From the NCBI GenBank assembly GCA_040757065.1, contig JBFLXR010000010.1, forward strand, positions 1-64,000: DNA of 64,000 nt, read 5' to 3'. Shown in pieces: positions 1-9,187 of the stretch (its first letter is position 1; each line of letters opens with the position of its first letter). This stretch comes from JBFLXR01 sp040757065. GTDB lineage: Bacteria; Pseudomonadota; Gammaproteobacteria; Burkholderiales; Gallionellaceae. The position numbers and the translations under genes were made by a program. A model generated the notes under the pieces. That model searched no databases. It was not told the origin of the DNA and was given only the letters and a program-made list of their open reading frames with translations.

Positions 1-174
1 TAAATATTTTTAAAAAAATTTTCAGTCATCCGTCCGTCCACGACTAGCATACAACTTTCCCGACAACATGCGCATTATCCGACAAGCCCTACTCGCTCCA
101 TCGAACGAATTGACGGACAAAAACCATTTTGATTATTAGCGAACACCGACCGTGAAGCAAAACGCCGCCTCCTA

Positions 175-180
175 TATAAT
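175..180 (+). promoter_or_regulatory. Putative -10 element upstream of queF
   Basis: A perfect TATAAT lies 28 bases before the queF start. No convincing -35 hexamer is seen at 16-18 bases upstream, so only the -10 is supported. The preceding bases 1-170 are AT-rich at the far left and hold no recognisable gene. Confidence 0.4.
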
Positions 181-207
181 AGGCGCTCTTTAATTTTCAA
201 TCCGACC

Positions 208-627
208 ATGAGCACTCAACCGCAAAAAACACTGGAAACCTTCCCTAATCCGCAGCCCGGTCGCGATTACCATATTCACATGGAAATCCCGGAGTTCACC
301 TGCCTGTGCCCCAAGACTGGCCAGCCGGATTTCGCCACATTGATTCTGGATTACATCCCGGATCAGCAGTGCGTGGAATTGAAAAGCCTGAAACTCTATA
401 TGTGGTCTTTCCGGAACGAAGGCCATTTTCATGAGGATGTAACCAACCGGATTCTGGACGATCTGGCAGCTGCCACTCAACCGCGGTTCATGCGTCTGAC
501 TGCAAAATTTTATGTTCGCGGCGGCATCTTCACCAATGTTATTGCAGAACACCGCAAACCGGGATGGCAAGCAGCGCCACGCGTTGAATTGGCGCAATTC
601 GATACTCAGTCGAATACGCGTGGATAA
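208..627 (+). CDS. queF: NADPH-dependent 7-cyano-7-deazaguanine reductase QueF
   Basis: Reduces preQ0 to preQ1, the nitrile reduction step of queuosine tRNA modification in the cytoplasm. The 139-residue length is that of the short, single-domain QueF type. The family motif with the nucleophilic cysteine is visible as TCLCPKTGQPDF near residues 30-41, followed by CVELKSLK, which carries the substrate-binding glutamate. The start at 208 is the first ATG after the putative -10. It stands alone, converging on glnB with a shared terminator between them. Identification is firm from the motifs. Confidence 0.95.
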   Translation: MSTQPQKTLETFPNPQPGRDYHIHMEIPEFTCLCPKTGQPDFATLILDYIPDQQCVELKSLKLYMWSFRNEGHFHEDVTNRILDDLAAATQPRFMRLTAKFYVRGGIFTNVIAEHRKPGWQAAPRVELAQFDTQSNTRG

Positions 628-629
628 AT

Positions 630-655
630 AAAAAGCGGGCCGAAGCCCGCTTTTT
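630..655. terminator. Bidirectional terminator between queF and glnB
   Basis: GCGGGC, a CGAA tetraloop and GCCCGC form a stem at 635-650, flanked by five A on the left and five T on the right, so it works as an intrinsic terminator for the converging queF and nadE-glnB transcripts. Confidence 0.9.
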
Positions 656-693
656 ATTTATCCCGCCTGCAACGAATCGGATATCAACCCAGC

Positions 694-1032
694 TTAAATC
701 GCAGCAGCGTCGGTTTCGCCAGTACGAATTCGCACCACCTGCTCCACCGCTGTAACAAAAATTTTGCCGTCCCCGATTTTACCGGTACGCGCCGCTTTCA
801 CAATCGCTTCCACTGCTGTTTCGACCAACTCGGAGGGGATCACCACCTCAATTTTAATTTTCGGCAAGAAATCGACCACATACTCTGCTCCACGATACAA
901 CTCAGTATGCCCCTTCTGGCGTCCGAATCCCTTCACCTCGGTCACGGTCAGGCCGCTCACCCCGAGCTCCGATAAGGCTTCGCGCACCTCGTCCAGCTTG
1001 AACGGTTTAATAATCGCTTCGATCTTTTTCAT
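694..1032 (-). CDS. glnB: Nitrogen regulatory protein P-II
   Basis: A 112-residue P-II signal protein that reports 2-oxoglutarate, ATP/ADP and glutamine status to partners such as GlnE, NtrB and, in many bacteria, glutamine-dependent NAD synthetase. The uridylylated tyrosine of the T-loop is at residue 51 (RGAEYVVDF), and the C-terminal signature around KIGDGKIF is intact. A GAGGGA ribosome site precedes the ATG. It lies 34 bases after nadE on the same strand and ends at the shared terminator, so it is probably co-transcribed with nadE. There is no adjacent amtB, which argues for GlnB rather than GlnK. Confidence 0.93.
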   Translation of the reverse strand: MKKIEAIIKPFKLDEVREALSELGVSGLTVTEVKGFGRQKGHTELYRGAEYVVDFLPKIKIEVVIPSELVETAVEAIVKAARTGKIGDGKIFVTAVEQVVRIRTGETDAAAI

Positions 1033-1066
1033 AAATCCCTCGCTTTGTTTTTCTCAGTATACCTGC

Positions 1067-2674
1067 CTAAAAACCATCCTGATAGCGCGCCGTAATCGGG
1101 TAACGCCAGTCTTTGCCGAAGCCGCGGTCGGTCACTCGGATACCGATCGGAGCCTGACGGCGTTTATATTCGTTCACGTAGAGCAATTTCACTACCCGAC
1201 GTACGTCCGGCTCTTTAAATCCGCGCGCGACAATTTCCGGAATAGAAAGATTTTTCTCGACGAAGCACGACATAATTGCATCCAGATCGTCGTAAGGCGG
1301 CAAACTATCCTGATCGGTCTGGTTCGGTTTCAATTCCGCACTAGGCGCACGGGTAATAATCCGCTCCGGAATCACGCGACCGAGCGTGTTGCGATAACTC
1401 GAGAGACGATACACCCATGTCTTGCTGACATCCTTCAGCACGGCAAAACCGCCGGCCATGTCGCCGTATAAAGTGCAATAGCCGACCGTCATCTCGGATT
1501 TATTGCCCGTCGTCAGCACCAAAGACCCGGTCTTGTTGGAAATCGCCATTAGCAGCGTACCGCGTATCCGCGCTTGCAGGTTTTCTTCCGTCGTATCCTC
1601 GGGAAGTCCTGCGAAAAGCGGATGCAAAGTTGAGGTTAGTGCATCCAGCGTAGGCTTAATATCCAGCACATCGTAACGCACACCAAGAATTGCTGCCATT
1701 TCCTGCGCATCATCCAGACTGATTTGCGCCGTGTAAGGCGAAGGCATCATCACTGTGCGTACACGCTCGGCGCCAAGCGCATCCACCGCCACCGCCAGCG
1801 TCAACGCTGAATCGATACCGCCAGACAACCCCAGCACCACACCGGGGAAGCGGTTTTTACCGATGTAATCTTTAACCCCCAGACAAAGCACCTTGTACAC
1901 CAACGCTTCGCGCGCCAACGGCGGTGCAATCTCCGCCATGCCGAGACAGCCGCCCTCGCCGACTTCGATCACCGCCAACTGTTCTTCGCATGCCGGCAAC
2001 TGCATTGCCAGCTTTCCCTGTCGATCCATCGCAAAAGAAGCGCCATCGAACACCAACTCATCTTGCCCGCCGACCAGATTGGTATAAATAACTGCGAGAT
2101 CGTTTTCACCTATCCGTTCGCGAATCGCCTCGTAGCGCGAGAGTTGCTTATCCAAATGGTAAGGCGAAGCATTCAGTACCAGCAATACCTCCGCGCCAGC
2201 CTGCCTTGCGCGTTTCGCGGCATGCGGCTCCCATACGTCGGCACAAATATTGATACCGAACTTGACCCCCTCCATCTCGAACAAACACGGCGAAGATCCC
2301 GGCTCAAAGTACCGCTCTTCGTCGAACACGCTGTAGTTCGGCAAAGAATGCTTATGATAAGTAGCGATGATTTCGCCATCGCGCAATATAGAGGCAGCAT
2401 TAAAGCGTCGCCCATTCTGCTCATGCGGATGCCCGACTACGACGACGATCCCGACGGTTTGCTGAGCTAAATCGCGTAACGCCTGCTCACACGCACGATA
2501 AAATCCATCACGCAGCAGCAAGTCTTCCGGCGGATAGCCGCACAAACTCAACTCCGGCGTCAGCAACAGCGCCGCGCCCTGCGCTTTGGCTCGTTCGGCA
2601 AATTCGGCGATTTTGGCAACATTGCCGATCAAATCGCCGACCGCGCAATTAATCTGTGCAACAGCAAGTTTCAT
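1067..2674 (-). CDS. nadE: Glutamine-dependent NAD(+) synthetase
   Basis: Catalyses the last step of NAD synthesis, amidation of nicotinic acid adenine dinucleotide using glutamine. The 535-residue protein has an N-terminal nitrilase-type glutaminase domain (about residues 1-245, with LLTPELSLCGYPPEDLL and the cysteine in NICADVWEP) and a C-terminal ATP-pyrophosphatase domain with the SGGIDSALTLAVAVDALG loop near residue 285. It forms a run with glnB 34 bases downstream. P-II proteins are known to interact with this enzyme type in some bacteria, so the pairing may be functional, but that is inference here. Confidence 0.95.
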   Translation of the reverse strand: MKLAVAQINCAVGDLIGNVAKIAEFAERAKAQGAALLLTPELSLCGYPPEDLLLRDGFYRACEQALRDLAQQTVGIVVVVGHPHEQNGRRFNAASILRDGEIIATYHKHSLPNYSVFDEERYFEPGSSPCLFEMEGVKFGINICADVWEPHAAKRARQAGAEVLLVLNASPYHLDKQLSRYEAIRERIGENDLAVIYTNLVGGQDELVFDGASFAMDRQGKLAMQLPACEEQLAVIEVGEGGCLGMAEIAPPLAREALVYKVLCLGVKDYIGKNRFPGVVLGLSGGIDSALTLAVAVDALGAERVRTVMMPSPYTAQISLDDAQEMAAILGVRYDVLDIKPTLDALTSTLHPLFAGLPEDTTEENLQARIRGTLLMAISNKTGSLVLTTGNKSEMTVGYCTLYGDMAGGFAVLKDVSKTWVYRLSSYRNTLGRVIPERIITRAPSAELKPNQTDQDSLPPYDDLDAIMSCFVEKNLSIPEIVARGFKEPDVRRVVKLLYVNEYKRRQAPIGIRVTDRGFGKDWRYPITARYQDGF

Positions 2675-2731
2675 GAAACTCGGTGAAATAAATGGTCAGA
2701 CTGAATCATACCAACCTTTGCCGCAGACAAC

Positions 2732-2757
2732 AAAAAAGGCGGGCTATCGCCCGCCTT
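2732..2757 (-). terminator. Intrinsic terminator of the ompA transcript
   Basis: A perfect 9-bp stem (2736-2744 with 2749-2757, loop TATC), followed on the minus strand by a run of six T (2732-2737 complement). It sits 19 bases after the ompA stop. Confidence 0.88.
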
Positions 2758-2775
2758 AATTTTAGTCATCCCGAA

Positions 2776-3854
2776 TTACTGGGTAACCTTAACTTTCTTT
2801 TCTTCGATCACCGTGTAGTGAATTTCTACGCGACGATTCTTAGCACGACCTTCTTTGGTCTTGTTGTCGGCAACCGGTTCGCTGTCGGCATATCCCTTGG
2901 TGGTGATACGCTTAGCATCGATACCTTGCTTGACCAAGTAGGCCTTAACGGAATCGGCACGGCTTTGCGACAGTTTTTCGTTAGTTGCTTTCTTGCCGAC
3001 ATTGTCAGTATGACCATGCACTTCCAGACCAGCTTCAGGATACTTCTTGGCGAATTCAACTACCGGCTTCAGTTTTTCGCCCACAGCCGGCTTGAGTTTG
3101 GAAGAACCCGTATCGAAGTTCGCGCCCTCGATAGTGACAGGTTTCTGCTCCTTAATCACCTTCCAGGATTCCTTCGGAGCAGGTGCCGGTGCCGGAGCGG
3201 CTACCGGAGCAGGTGCCGGTGCCGGCTTAGCAACCGGAGCAGGTGCCGGTGCGGCAGCCGGTGCACTGAAGTAATAATTCAAACCAAAGGTCAGGTTATT
3301 GTTCTTCAGATTTGCACCGTTAGACTTGCCATTGGTCGCAGTATATTCGGCGCCGAAAGACCAATGCGGAGCAAACTTATATTCCAAACCGATACCGGCA
3401 TGCAGCCCATTGCCGCTGCCAGACATACCGCCGTTTGCCTTCGTATTGGCATAACCCACTTTCACGTAAGGCAGCCAATTAGTGCCCGGCACACCCAGCT
3501 TTAAGTCCGCACCAGCTACGGTAGAGCCGTAATTCGTCGTACCAGCCACACCGCCCGCCGTTGCGTTATGCGTTGCTTTTGCATTGAAATCGACAAAACC
3601 GTCGATACCCAACAAATAACCACCGTTATCCCAGTTGTAACCCAGTTCCAAGCCGCCGGTACCCGCATTCTTGGCAGCCACATCCATCACCACATTGGGT
3701 ACACCGTTCACGGTTGCAGGACCACTAAACGTAGAACGGTTCCAGCCTGCTTTCGCACCGATGTAGCCGCCGCCGAAATCACCCGCCTGCGCAGAAGCCC
3801 CGTCAAAGTCAGCAACGCAGCGGAAATCGCAATATTCAAGGTTGTCTTTTTCAT
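2776..3854 (-). CDS. ompA: OmpA-family outer membrane protein (one-base frameshift in signal-peptide region)
   Basis: An abundant outer-membrane beta-barrel with a C-terminal peptidoglycan-binding OmpA domain. The C-terminal part holds the domain signature (EVHGHTDNVGKKATNEKLSQ, then ADSVKAYLV and the RRVEIHY end), joined to the barrel by a Pro/Ala-rich hinge. The open frame begins only at 3711, without a signal peptide. From an ATG at 3854 with an AGGGGA ribosome site, the other frame reads MKKTTLNIAISAALLTLTG, a signal peptide. It returns to the barrel frame (SAQAGDFGGGYIGAKAGW) if one G is added to the GGGG run at 3798-3801. The restored protein would be 359 residues. A sequencing error in a short homopolymer is as likely as a true lesion. 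Confidence 0.85.
3176..3252 (-). repeat. Three 17-base direct repeats with a 30-base period, coding the OmpA Pro/Ala hinge
   Basis: The 17-mer GGAGCAGGTGCCGGTGC (plus strand) occurs at 3176, 3206 and 3236, exactly 30 bases apart. On the minus strand it codes the APAPAP segments of the OmpA linker. Such repeats can change copy number by slippage, which would lengthen or shorten the hinge by 10 residues without shifting frame. Confidence 0.85.
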
Positions 3855-3993
3855 GTTATTAATCCCCTTTCAAAAATTAGGATGATCTTCGTACGCCGGA
3901 TACACAAGCGTCTCCATTCGCATGGATTTTTTTAATATAAACTCATTCCACTGGGAATGCCACAAAATTGTTACATTTCTGCAACACATCCGA
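3855..3993 (-). promoter_or_regulatory. ompA upstream region with an inverted repeat
   Basis: The gap between rmuC and ompA is AT-rich. On the minus strand a TATATT-like element lies near 3933-3938 and is preceded by a perfect dyad, CATTCC-CAGT-GGAATG (3944-3959). The position suits an operator or leader structure of a strongly expressed porin gene. No -35 of good quality was found, so the promoter call is tentative. Confidence 0.4.
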
Positions 3994-5364
3994 TCATTCG
4001 GATTTTAATGTGACCAAGTCGGTTTGATTAAGTTCCACGCGCTCGATTTTTGCGAAGCGATCCGTGATTTTCCGGCTGCTGATGTGAATCAGCTCGACAT
4101 CTTTGCTGGCTTGACCGATGTGTTTGGCTAGATCGGACATCCGCTCCTCGAAGCGCCCGAAGTCTTTACCCAACTTACCGAGTTCGTCTTTGATGATATG
4201 CACTTGCTTGCGCGTTTCCACATCCTTCATCACCGCGCGCGCAGTGTTAAGCACGGCCATAAGCGTCGTGGGGGACACAACCCAAACGCGTCTTTGCATG
4301 GCGTAATCCACCACCTCTGGATGGTGCGCATGAATTTCCGCGAATACTGCTTCTGCCGGCACAAACATCACCGCACCGTCGGACGTAATGTCCGGCAAGA
4401 TATATTTACTGCCGATGTCGTCGATATGTTTTTTAATATCCGCTTTAAATTGACGCTCGGCCTGCACCCGCTCGATATCGCCGGATGCCGCGAACATGCG
4501 GTGGTAATTCTCCAGCGGAAACTTCGCATCCACAGCAACCATGCCAGTCGGTTCTGGCAATTTCAAGACGCAGTCGGCCCGCGCGCCGTTAGGCAAGGTG
4601 TACTGCATTTCGAATGCCTGCGGCGGCAAAATGTTGCGCACCAAACCTTCCAATTGCACCTCGCCGAACGCGCCGCGCGAACGCTTATCGCCCAGCAACT
4701 CCTGCAAACTCACCACATTACTGGTCAGGCCGTCGATTTTCTTTTGCGCTTCATCGATCGTCGCCAAACGCGCCATGACGCTGACGAAAGTCTCGTTGGT
4801 TTTCTTGAACCCTTCGTCCAGACGTTCATTTACCTTGCCGCCGATATGCTCAAGGCGGTTATCGACAGTCTTGGCAAGCGCCTCCATACTATTGGAAAGA
4901 TGTTGCGAAGCGTTACGGAAAGAGGTTTGTATCAATTCCTGATCGGCACGCCCCTGCTCTGCCAGCTTCTCCAGCGTTCGCGCGAGCAAATCGCTGCGCA
5001 AGGCGTCTTGCCTGATTTGCATGGCAGAGGAAGTTTCAGCGAGTTGAAGTTGCATCGCCTCACGGCTTTGCGCCAACTCCTGCGTTACGGCTAGTTGCAG
5101 CGACTGCAAGGCATCGCGCGTTGCGCGCAACTCTTCCGAAACAAGGCTCCGCAAACGCTCGGCGTGATCCGCCTGCGCGGCAACCGAGCGATCGCCCTGC
5201 CTGGTCAACCCCTCGTGCAAATCGGCCAGCATAGCGCGGTGTTGCTGCTCCAGAACCTGCGCGGCGGACGCCGGCAGACGGCGCTGCTGCACCAACAACG
5301 CTACGAGCAGCAGCACCGCGACGGCAACCAGCCCGAGCAACATGGGTGGCATTGCCATCGTCAT
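3994..5364 (-). CDS. rmuC: DNA recombination protein RmuC
   Basis: A 456-residue member of the RmuC family, implicated by genetics in limiting inversions and handling DNA ends. It has one N-terminal membrane segment (about residues 7-25, MLLGLVAVAVLLLVALLV), a long Gln/Glu/Ala-rich coiled coil to about residue 215, and the conserved RmuC nuclease-like domain (LLGDKRSRGAFGEVQLEGLV, then DAKFPLENY near residue 280). It starts 12 bases after lon on the same strand, so it may be read through from lon. The exact biochemical role of the family is not settled. Confidence 0.92.
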   Translation of the reverse strand: MTMAMPPMLLGLVAVAVLLLVALLVQQRRLPASAAQVLEQQHRAMLADLHEGLTRQGDRSVAAQADHAERLRSLVSEELRATRDALQSLQLAVTQELAQSREAMQLQLAETSSAMQIRQDALRSDLLARTLEKLAEQGRADQELIQTSFRNASQHLSNSMEALAKTVDNRLEHIGGKVNERLDEGFKKTNETFVSVMARLATIDEAQKKIDGLTSNVVSLQELLGDKRSRGAFGEVQLEGLVRNILPPQAFEMQYTLPNGARADCVLKLPEPTGMVAVDAKFPLENYHRMFAASGDIERVQAERQFKADIKKHIDDIGSKYILPDITSDGAVMFVPAEAVFAEIHAHHPEVVDYAMQRRVWVVSPTTLMAVLNTARAVMKDVETRKQVHIIKDELGKLGKDFGRFEERMSDLAKHIGQASKDVELIHISSRKITDRFAKIERVELNQTDLVTLKSE

Positions 5365-5376
5365 GCCACTGTTGCG

Positions 5377-7785
5377 TTAGTGCTTCACAGCCGACACGGC
5401 GGTATCGTCTGCTTGCGCCACGGCGGCTACCGGCACATCCTCTGCGGGCAACGGTTCCGGCTTGCGCTCCAGCGCAACATCCAAAACCTGCTCGATCCAC
5501 TTCACAGGACGAATATCCAGCTTGCTCTTGACGTTATCGGGTATCTCCGTCAGATCCTTTACATTCTCTTCCGGAATCAGCACGACCTTAATACCTCCGC
5601 GCTGCGCAGCCAGCAATTTTTCTTTCAGGCCACCGATCGGCAACACTTCGCCCCGCAGGGTGATTTCGCCGGTCATCGCCACATCGGCGCGCACCGGAAT
5701 CCCCGTCAGCGCAGATACCATCGCCGTACAGATGCCGATACCGGCACTGGGACCATCCTTCGGCGTCGCACCTTCCGGCAAGTGAATATGAAGATCGTTC
5801 TTCTCGTAGAAGCTTTCCGCAATCCCCAGCGTACGCGCGCGGCTGCGCACCACACTCAGGGCCGCCTGAATGGACTCCTGCATGACCGTACCCAACTTGC
5901 CGGTCGTGGTCGTCTTACCTTTGCCCGGCAACACAGCAGTTTCAATGGTCAGCAATTCGCCGCCCACTTCCGTCCATGCCAGACCGGTTACCTGCCCGAC
6001 CTGATTGACCTTCTCTGCAATGCCATAGCTGTAGCGGCGTACACCGAGATATTTATCCAGATTGCGGGCGCTCACAGTAACCTTCTTGCCGGCGTCTTTG
6101 CCGACCAACAAGGACTTCACCACCTTGCGGCAAATCTTGGAAAGCTCGCGGTCCAGCCCGCGCACGCCGGCTTCACGGGTGTAATAACGCAAAATATCGC
6201 GAATCGCGCTCTCGGAAATACTTAACTCTTCCGGCCTCAAGCCGTTGTTCTTCAGCGCCTTCGGAATCAGATAGCGCAAGGCGATATTCACCTTCTCGTC
6301 TTCGGTGTAGCTCGAAACATGGATGATTTCCATGCGATCCAGCAACGGGCCGGGGATATTCAGACTGTTGGCGGTCGCCACGAACATCACATCCGACAAA
6401 TCGTATTCCACTTCGACATAGTGATCGACGAAGGTATGGTTCTGTTCGGGATCGAGCACTTCCAGCAAGGCTGCCGCCGGATCGCCACGGAAATCCTGCC
6501 CCATCTTATCTACTTCATCGAGCAAGAACAGCGGGTTCCGCACACCGACCTTATTCATATTCTGCAAAATCTTGCCCGGCATGGAGCCAATATAGGTACG
6601 GCGGTGACCGCGAATCTCGGATTCATCCCGTACCCCGCCCAGCGACATGCGCATAAATTTGCGGTTAGTCGCACGCGCAATGGATTGTCCGAGCGAGGTC
6701 TTGCCAACGCCCGGGGGGCCGACCAGACACAAAATCGGCGCTTTCAGCTTATCCACGCGCTGCTGCACTGCCAGATATTCGACAATGCGCTCCTTCACCT
6801 TTTCCAGACCGTAATGATCGGCCTCCAGCACCTCTTCGGCATGCTTGAGATCGGCATTAATCTTGGTTTTTTTCTTCCACGGCAGGCCGATCAACACGTC
6901 GATGTAGTTGCGCACCACGGTGGCTTCCGCCGACATCGGCGACATCAGCTTCAGTTTTTTCAGCTCGGACTCGGCCTTGGCGCGCGCTTCTTTCGGCATG
7001 TGCGCCGCCTTAATCTTTTTCTCTAGCTCTTCGAGATCGGCGCCTTCTTCACCCTCGCCTAACTCTTTCTGAATCGCCTTCACTTGCTCGTTCAGATAGT
7101 ACTCGCGCTGGCTCTTTTCCATCTGGCGCTTTACGCGACCGCGAATACGTTTCTCGACTTGCAAAATATCCAGTTCGGCTTCCAGCAAGCCCAGCAAATG
7201 CTCCAGACGCTGACGCACATTGAAAATTTCCAGCACCTCTTGCTTTTGCTCCAGCTTGAGCGGCAAGTGCGCGGCAATAGTATCGGCCAGTCGACCTGCA
7301 TCGTCGATCCCCGCCAGCGAGGTCAGAATTTCCGGCGGAATTTTCTTGTTCAGCTTGACGTACTGATCGAACTGATTAATCAGCGCGCGACGCATTGCCT
7401 CGGCTTCGTGGTCGACCGATTCGTCTGCCGGTACCAACTCCACATCCGCATCGAAGTGAGACTTTTCATCGCTCACATGCAAGACGCGAGCGCGTTGTGT
7501 CCCCTCCACCAACACCTTGACCGTGCCGTCGGGCAGTTTCAGCATTTGCAGGATATTCGCCACACTGCCGATGCGATACATATCGTCGACAGTCGGCTCG
7601 TCTTTAGCTGCAGATTTCTGCGCAACCAGAACGATGCTCTTACCCGCATCCATCGCCGATTCCAGCGCCTTAATGGAACGCGCGCGGCCAACGAACAGCG
7701 GAATCACCATATGCGGAAAGACCACCACGTCGCGCAACGGCAACAATGGGTACAATTCTTGCGGAGTATTGGATTCGTCTTGCAT
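5377..7785 (-). CDS. lon: ATP-dependent protease La (Lon)
   Basis: A hexameric AAA+ serine protease that degrades damaged and regulatory proteins. From the chosen ATG at 7785 it is 802 residues: the N-terminal substrate domain begins with LYPLLPLRDVVVFPHM, the Walker A motif is GPPGVGKTSLG, Walker B is FLLDEVDKMG, and the protease domain holds the catalytic serine in PKDGPSAGIG. An in-frame start 96 bases further upstream would add 32 residues that are not part of the family, so 7785 is preferred. It follows clpX on the same strand, in the common tig-clpP-clpX-lon order. Confidence 0.97.
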   Translation of the reverse strand: MQDESNTPQELYPLLPLRDVVVFPHMVIPLFVGRARSIKALESAMDAGKSIVLVAQKSAAKDEPTVDDMYRIGSVANILQMLKLPDGTVKVLVEGTQRARVLHVSDEKSHFDADVELVPADESVDHEAEAMRRALINQFDQYVKLNKKIPPEILTSLAGIDDAGRLADTIAAHLPLKLEQKQEVLEIFNVRQRLEHLLGLLEAELDILQVEKRIRGRVKRQMEKSQREYYLNEQVKAIQKELGEGEEGADLEELEKKIKAAHMPKEARAKAESELKKLKLMSPMSAEATVVRNYIDVLIGLPWKKKTKINADLKHAEEVLEADHYGLEKVKERIVEYLAVQQRVDKLKAPILCLVGPPGVGKTSLGQSIARATNRKFMRMSLGGVRDESEIRGHRRTYIGSMPGKILQNMNKVGVRNPLFLLDEVDKMGQDFRGDPAAALLEVLDPEQNHTFVDHYVEVEYDLSDVMFVATANSLNIPGPLLDRMEIIHVSSYTEDEKVNIALRYLIPKALKNNGLRPEELSISESAIRDILRYYTREAGVRGLDRELSKICRKVVKSLLVGKDAGKKVTVSARNLDKYLGVRRYSYGIAEKVNQVGQVTGLAWTEVGGELLTIETAVLPGKGKTTTTGKLGTVMQESIQAALSVVRSRARTLGIAESFYEKNDLHIHLPEGATPKDGPSAGIGICTAMVSALTGIPVRADVAMTGEITLRGEVLPIGGLKEKLLAAQRGGIKVVLIPEENVKDLTEIPDNVKSKLDIRPVKWIEQVLDVALERKPEPLPAEDVPVAAVAQADDTAVSAVKH

Positions 7786-7818
7786 GGCAGGCACTCTAAA
7801 AAAAGGATATGCCCCCAT

Positions 7819-7845
7819 AGTGAGGGCGCATCGAAAAAAATCAAG
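7819..7845 (-). promoter_or_regulatory. Putative heat-shock (sigma-32 type) promoter for lon
   Basis: On the minus strand CTTGATT (7845-7839) and CCCTCACT (7826-7819) are 12 bases apart, close to the sigma-32 pattern CTTGAAA/CCCCATNT. They lie 34 bases before the lon start. Both elements deviate from consensus, so the call is weak, but lon is a standard heat-shock gene. Confidence 0.35.
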
Positions 7846-7870
7846 CCCGAGGCCGGCAAAATTACTGGAT

Positions 7871-7893
7871 GAACCCGGCATTAAGCCGGGTTC
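7871..7893 (-). terminator. Hairpin after clpX
   Basis: A perfect 9-bp stem GAACCCGGC/GCCGGGTTC with a 5-base loop lies just after the clpX stop. On the minus strand only a loose ATTTT follows, so termination would be partial and lon may receive some read-through. Confidence 0.5.
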
Positions 7894-7901
7894 GCAGAAC
7901 C

Positions 7902-9161
7902 TCAGGCGGCCTTTGGTGTATCCGCGTAGATCAAAATCGGTTTCAAATCGCCTTCCACGCCGGACTGGTCGAGCACTACCTTGTCGACGTTTTCCATGGA
8001 TGGCAGGTCGAACATCGTATCCAGCAAAGCATGCTCGACAATGGAACGCAAACCACGAGCACCGGTTTTGCGAGCCAGCGCCTTTTTCGCGATTGCATGC
8101 AGTGCCTCGGAGCGGAACTCCAGCTCCACTCCTTCCATTGCAAACAGCTTTTGGTACTGCTTGGTCAGCGCATTCTTCGGTTCGGTCAAAATCTGAATCA
8201 GCGCCGCCTCGTCCAGCTCCGCCAGCGTCGCCACAACCGGCAAACGACCGACGAATTCAGGGATCAAACCGAATTTAATCAAATCCTCCGGCTCGGCATC
8301 GCGCAAAACTTCGCTTACCCCCTTTTTATCGTCGCGCACCGCCAGCTTGGCACCGAAACCGATGCTGGCTTTTTCCGAACGGTTGCGAATCACCTTCTCT
8401 AGACCGTCGAATGCGCCGCCGCAAATAAACAGGATATTCGTGGTATCGACTTGCAAAAACTCGGTATTCGGGTGCTTACGCCCGCCTTGCGGCGGCACCG
8501 AAGCCTTAGTACCTTCAATCAATTTCAACAACGCTTGCTGCACACCTTCACCCGACACGTCGCGGGTAATCGAGGGGTTGTCCGACTTGCGCGAAATCTT
8601 GTCGATTTCATCGATATACACGATACCGCGCTGCGCGCGTTCGACATCGTAATCGCAAGCCTGCAACAGCTTCTGAATAATGTTTTCCACGTCCTCGCCG
8701 ACGTAGCCCGCCTCGGTCAGCGTCGTAGCATCTGCCATGACGAACGGCACATTCAATAAACGAGCCAGCGTTTGCGCCAGCAGAGTCTTGCCGGATCCGG
8801 TCGGACCGATTAGCAAAATATTGCTTTTGGCCAGTTCGACCCCGTCGTGATTTTCACTCTTCAGGCGCTTGTAATGGTTATACACCGCGACCGACAGAAT
8901 CTTCTTTGCCTGTTCCTGCCCGATGACATATTCGTCCAGCTTGGCACGAATTTCGTGCGGCACTGGCAAGTCAGACTTGTCAACTTTGCCATCTGCCCCG
9001 ACGCTTTGCGTTTCTTCCCGGATAATATCGTTGCACAATGCGATGCATTCGTCGCATACGAAAACAGACGGCCCCGCGATCAGCTTGCGCACTTCATGCT
9101 GACTTTTTCCGCAGAAAGAACAGTACAGCAACTTCTCGCCATTGTTATTGTCCGTGGACAT
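7902..9161 (-). CDS. clpX: ATP-dependent Clp protease ATP-binding subunit ClpX
   Basis: The AAA+ unfoldase that delivers substrates to ClpP. At 419 residues it is typical in length. The N-terminal zinc-binding domain (CSFCGKS and CDECIALC, residues 14-42), Walker A (GPTGSGKTLLAQ), Walker B (IVYIDEIDK) and the IGF loop for docking ClpP (ASIGFGAKL, about residue 270) are all present. It lies 26 bases after clpP and is clearly in the same transcription unit. Confidence 0.98.
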   Translation of the reverse strand: MSTDNNNGEKLLYCSFCGKSQHEVRKLIAGPSVFVCDECIALCNDIIREETQSVGADGKVDKSDLPVPHEIRAKLDEYVIGQEQAKKILSVAVYNHYKRLKSENHDGVELAKSNILLIGPTGSGKTLLAQTLARLLNVPFVMADATTLTEAGYVGEDVENIIQKLLQACDYDVERAQRGIVYIDEIDKISRKSDNPSITRDVSGEGVQQALLKLIEGTKASVPPQGGRKHPNTEFLQVDTTNILFICGGAFDGLEKVIRNRSEKASIGFGAKLAVRDDKKGVSEVLRDAEPEDLIKFGLIPEFVGRLPVVATLAELDEAALIQILTEPKNALTKQYQKLFAMEGVELEFRSEALHAIAKKALARKTGARGLRSIVEHALLDTMFDLPSMENVDKVVLDQSGVEGDLKPILIYADTPKAA

Positions 9162-9187
9162 ATTTCCCCCAATATTTGCGCCGGATT

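Noticed and set aside
5095..6225. A 376-residue plus-strand frame over rmuC and lon
   Set aside because: Antisense shadow; lon and rmuC motifs are complete in the minus frame.
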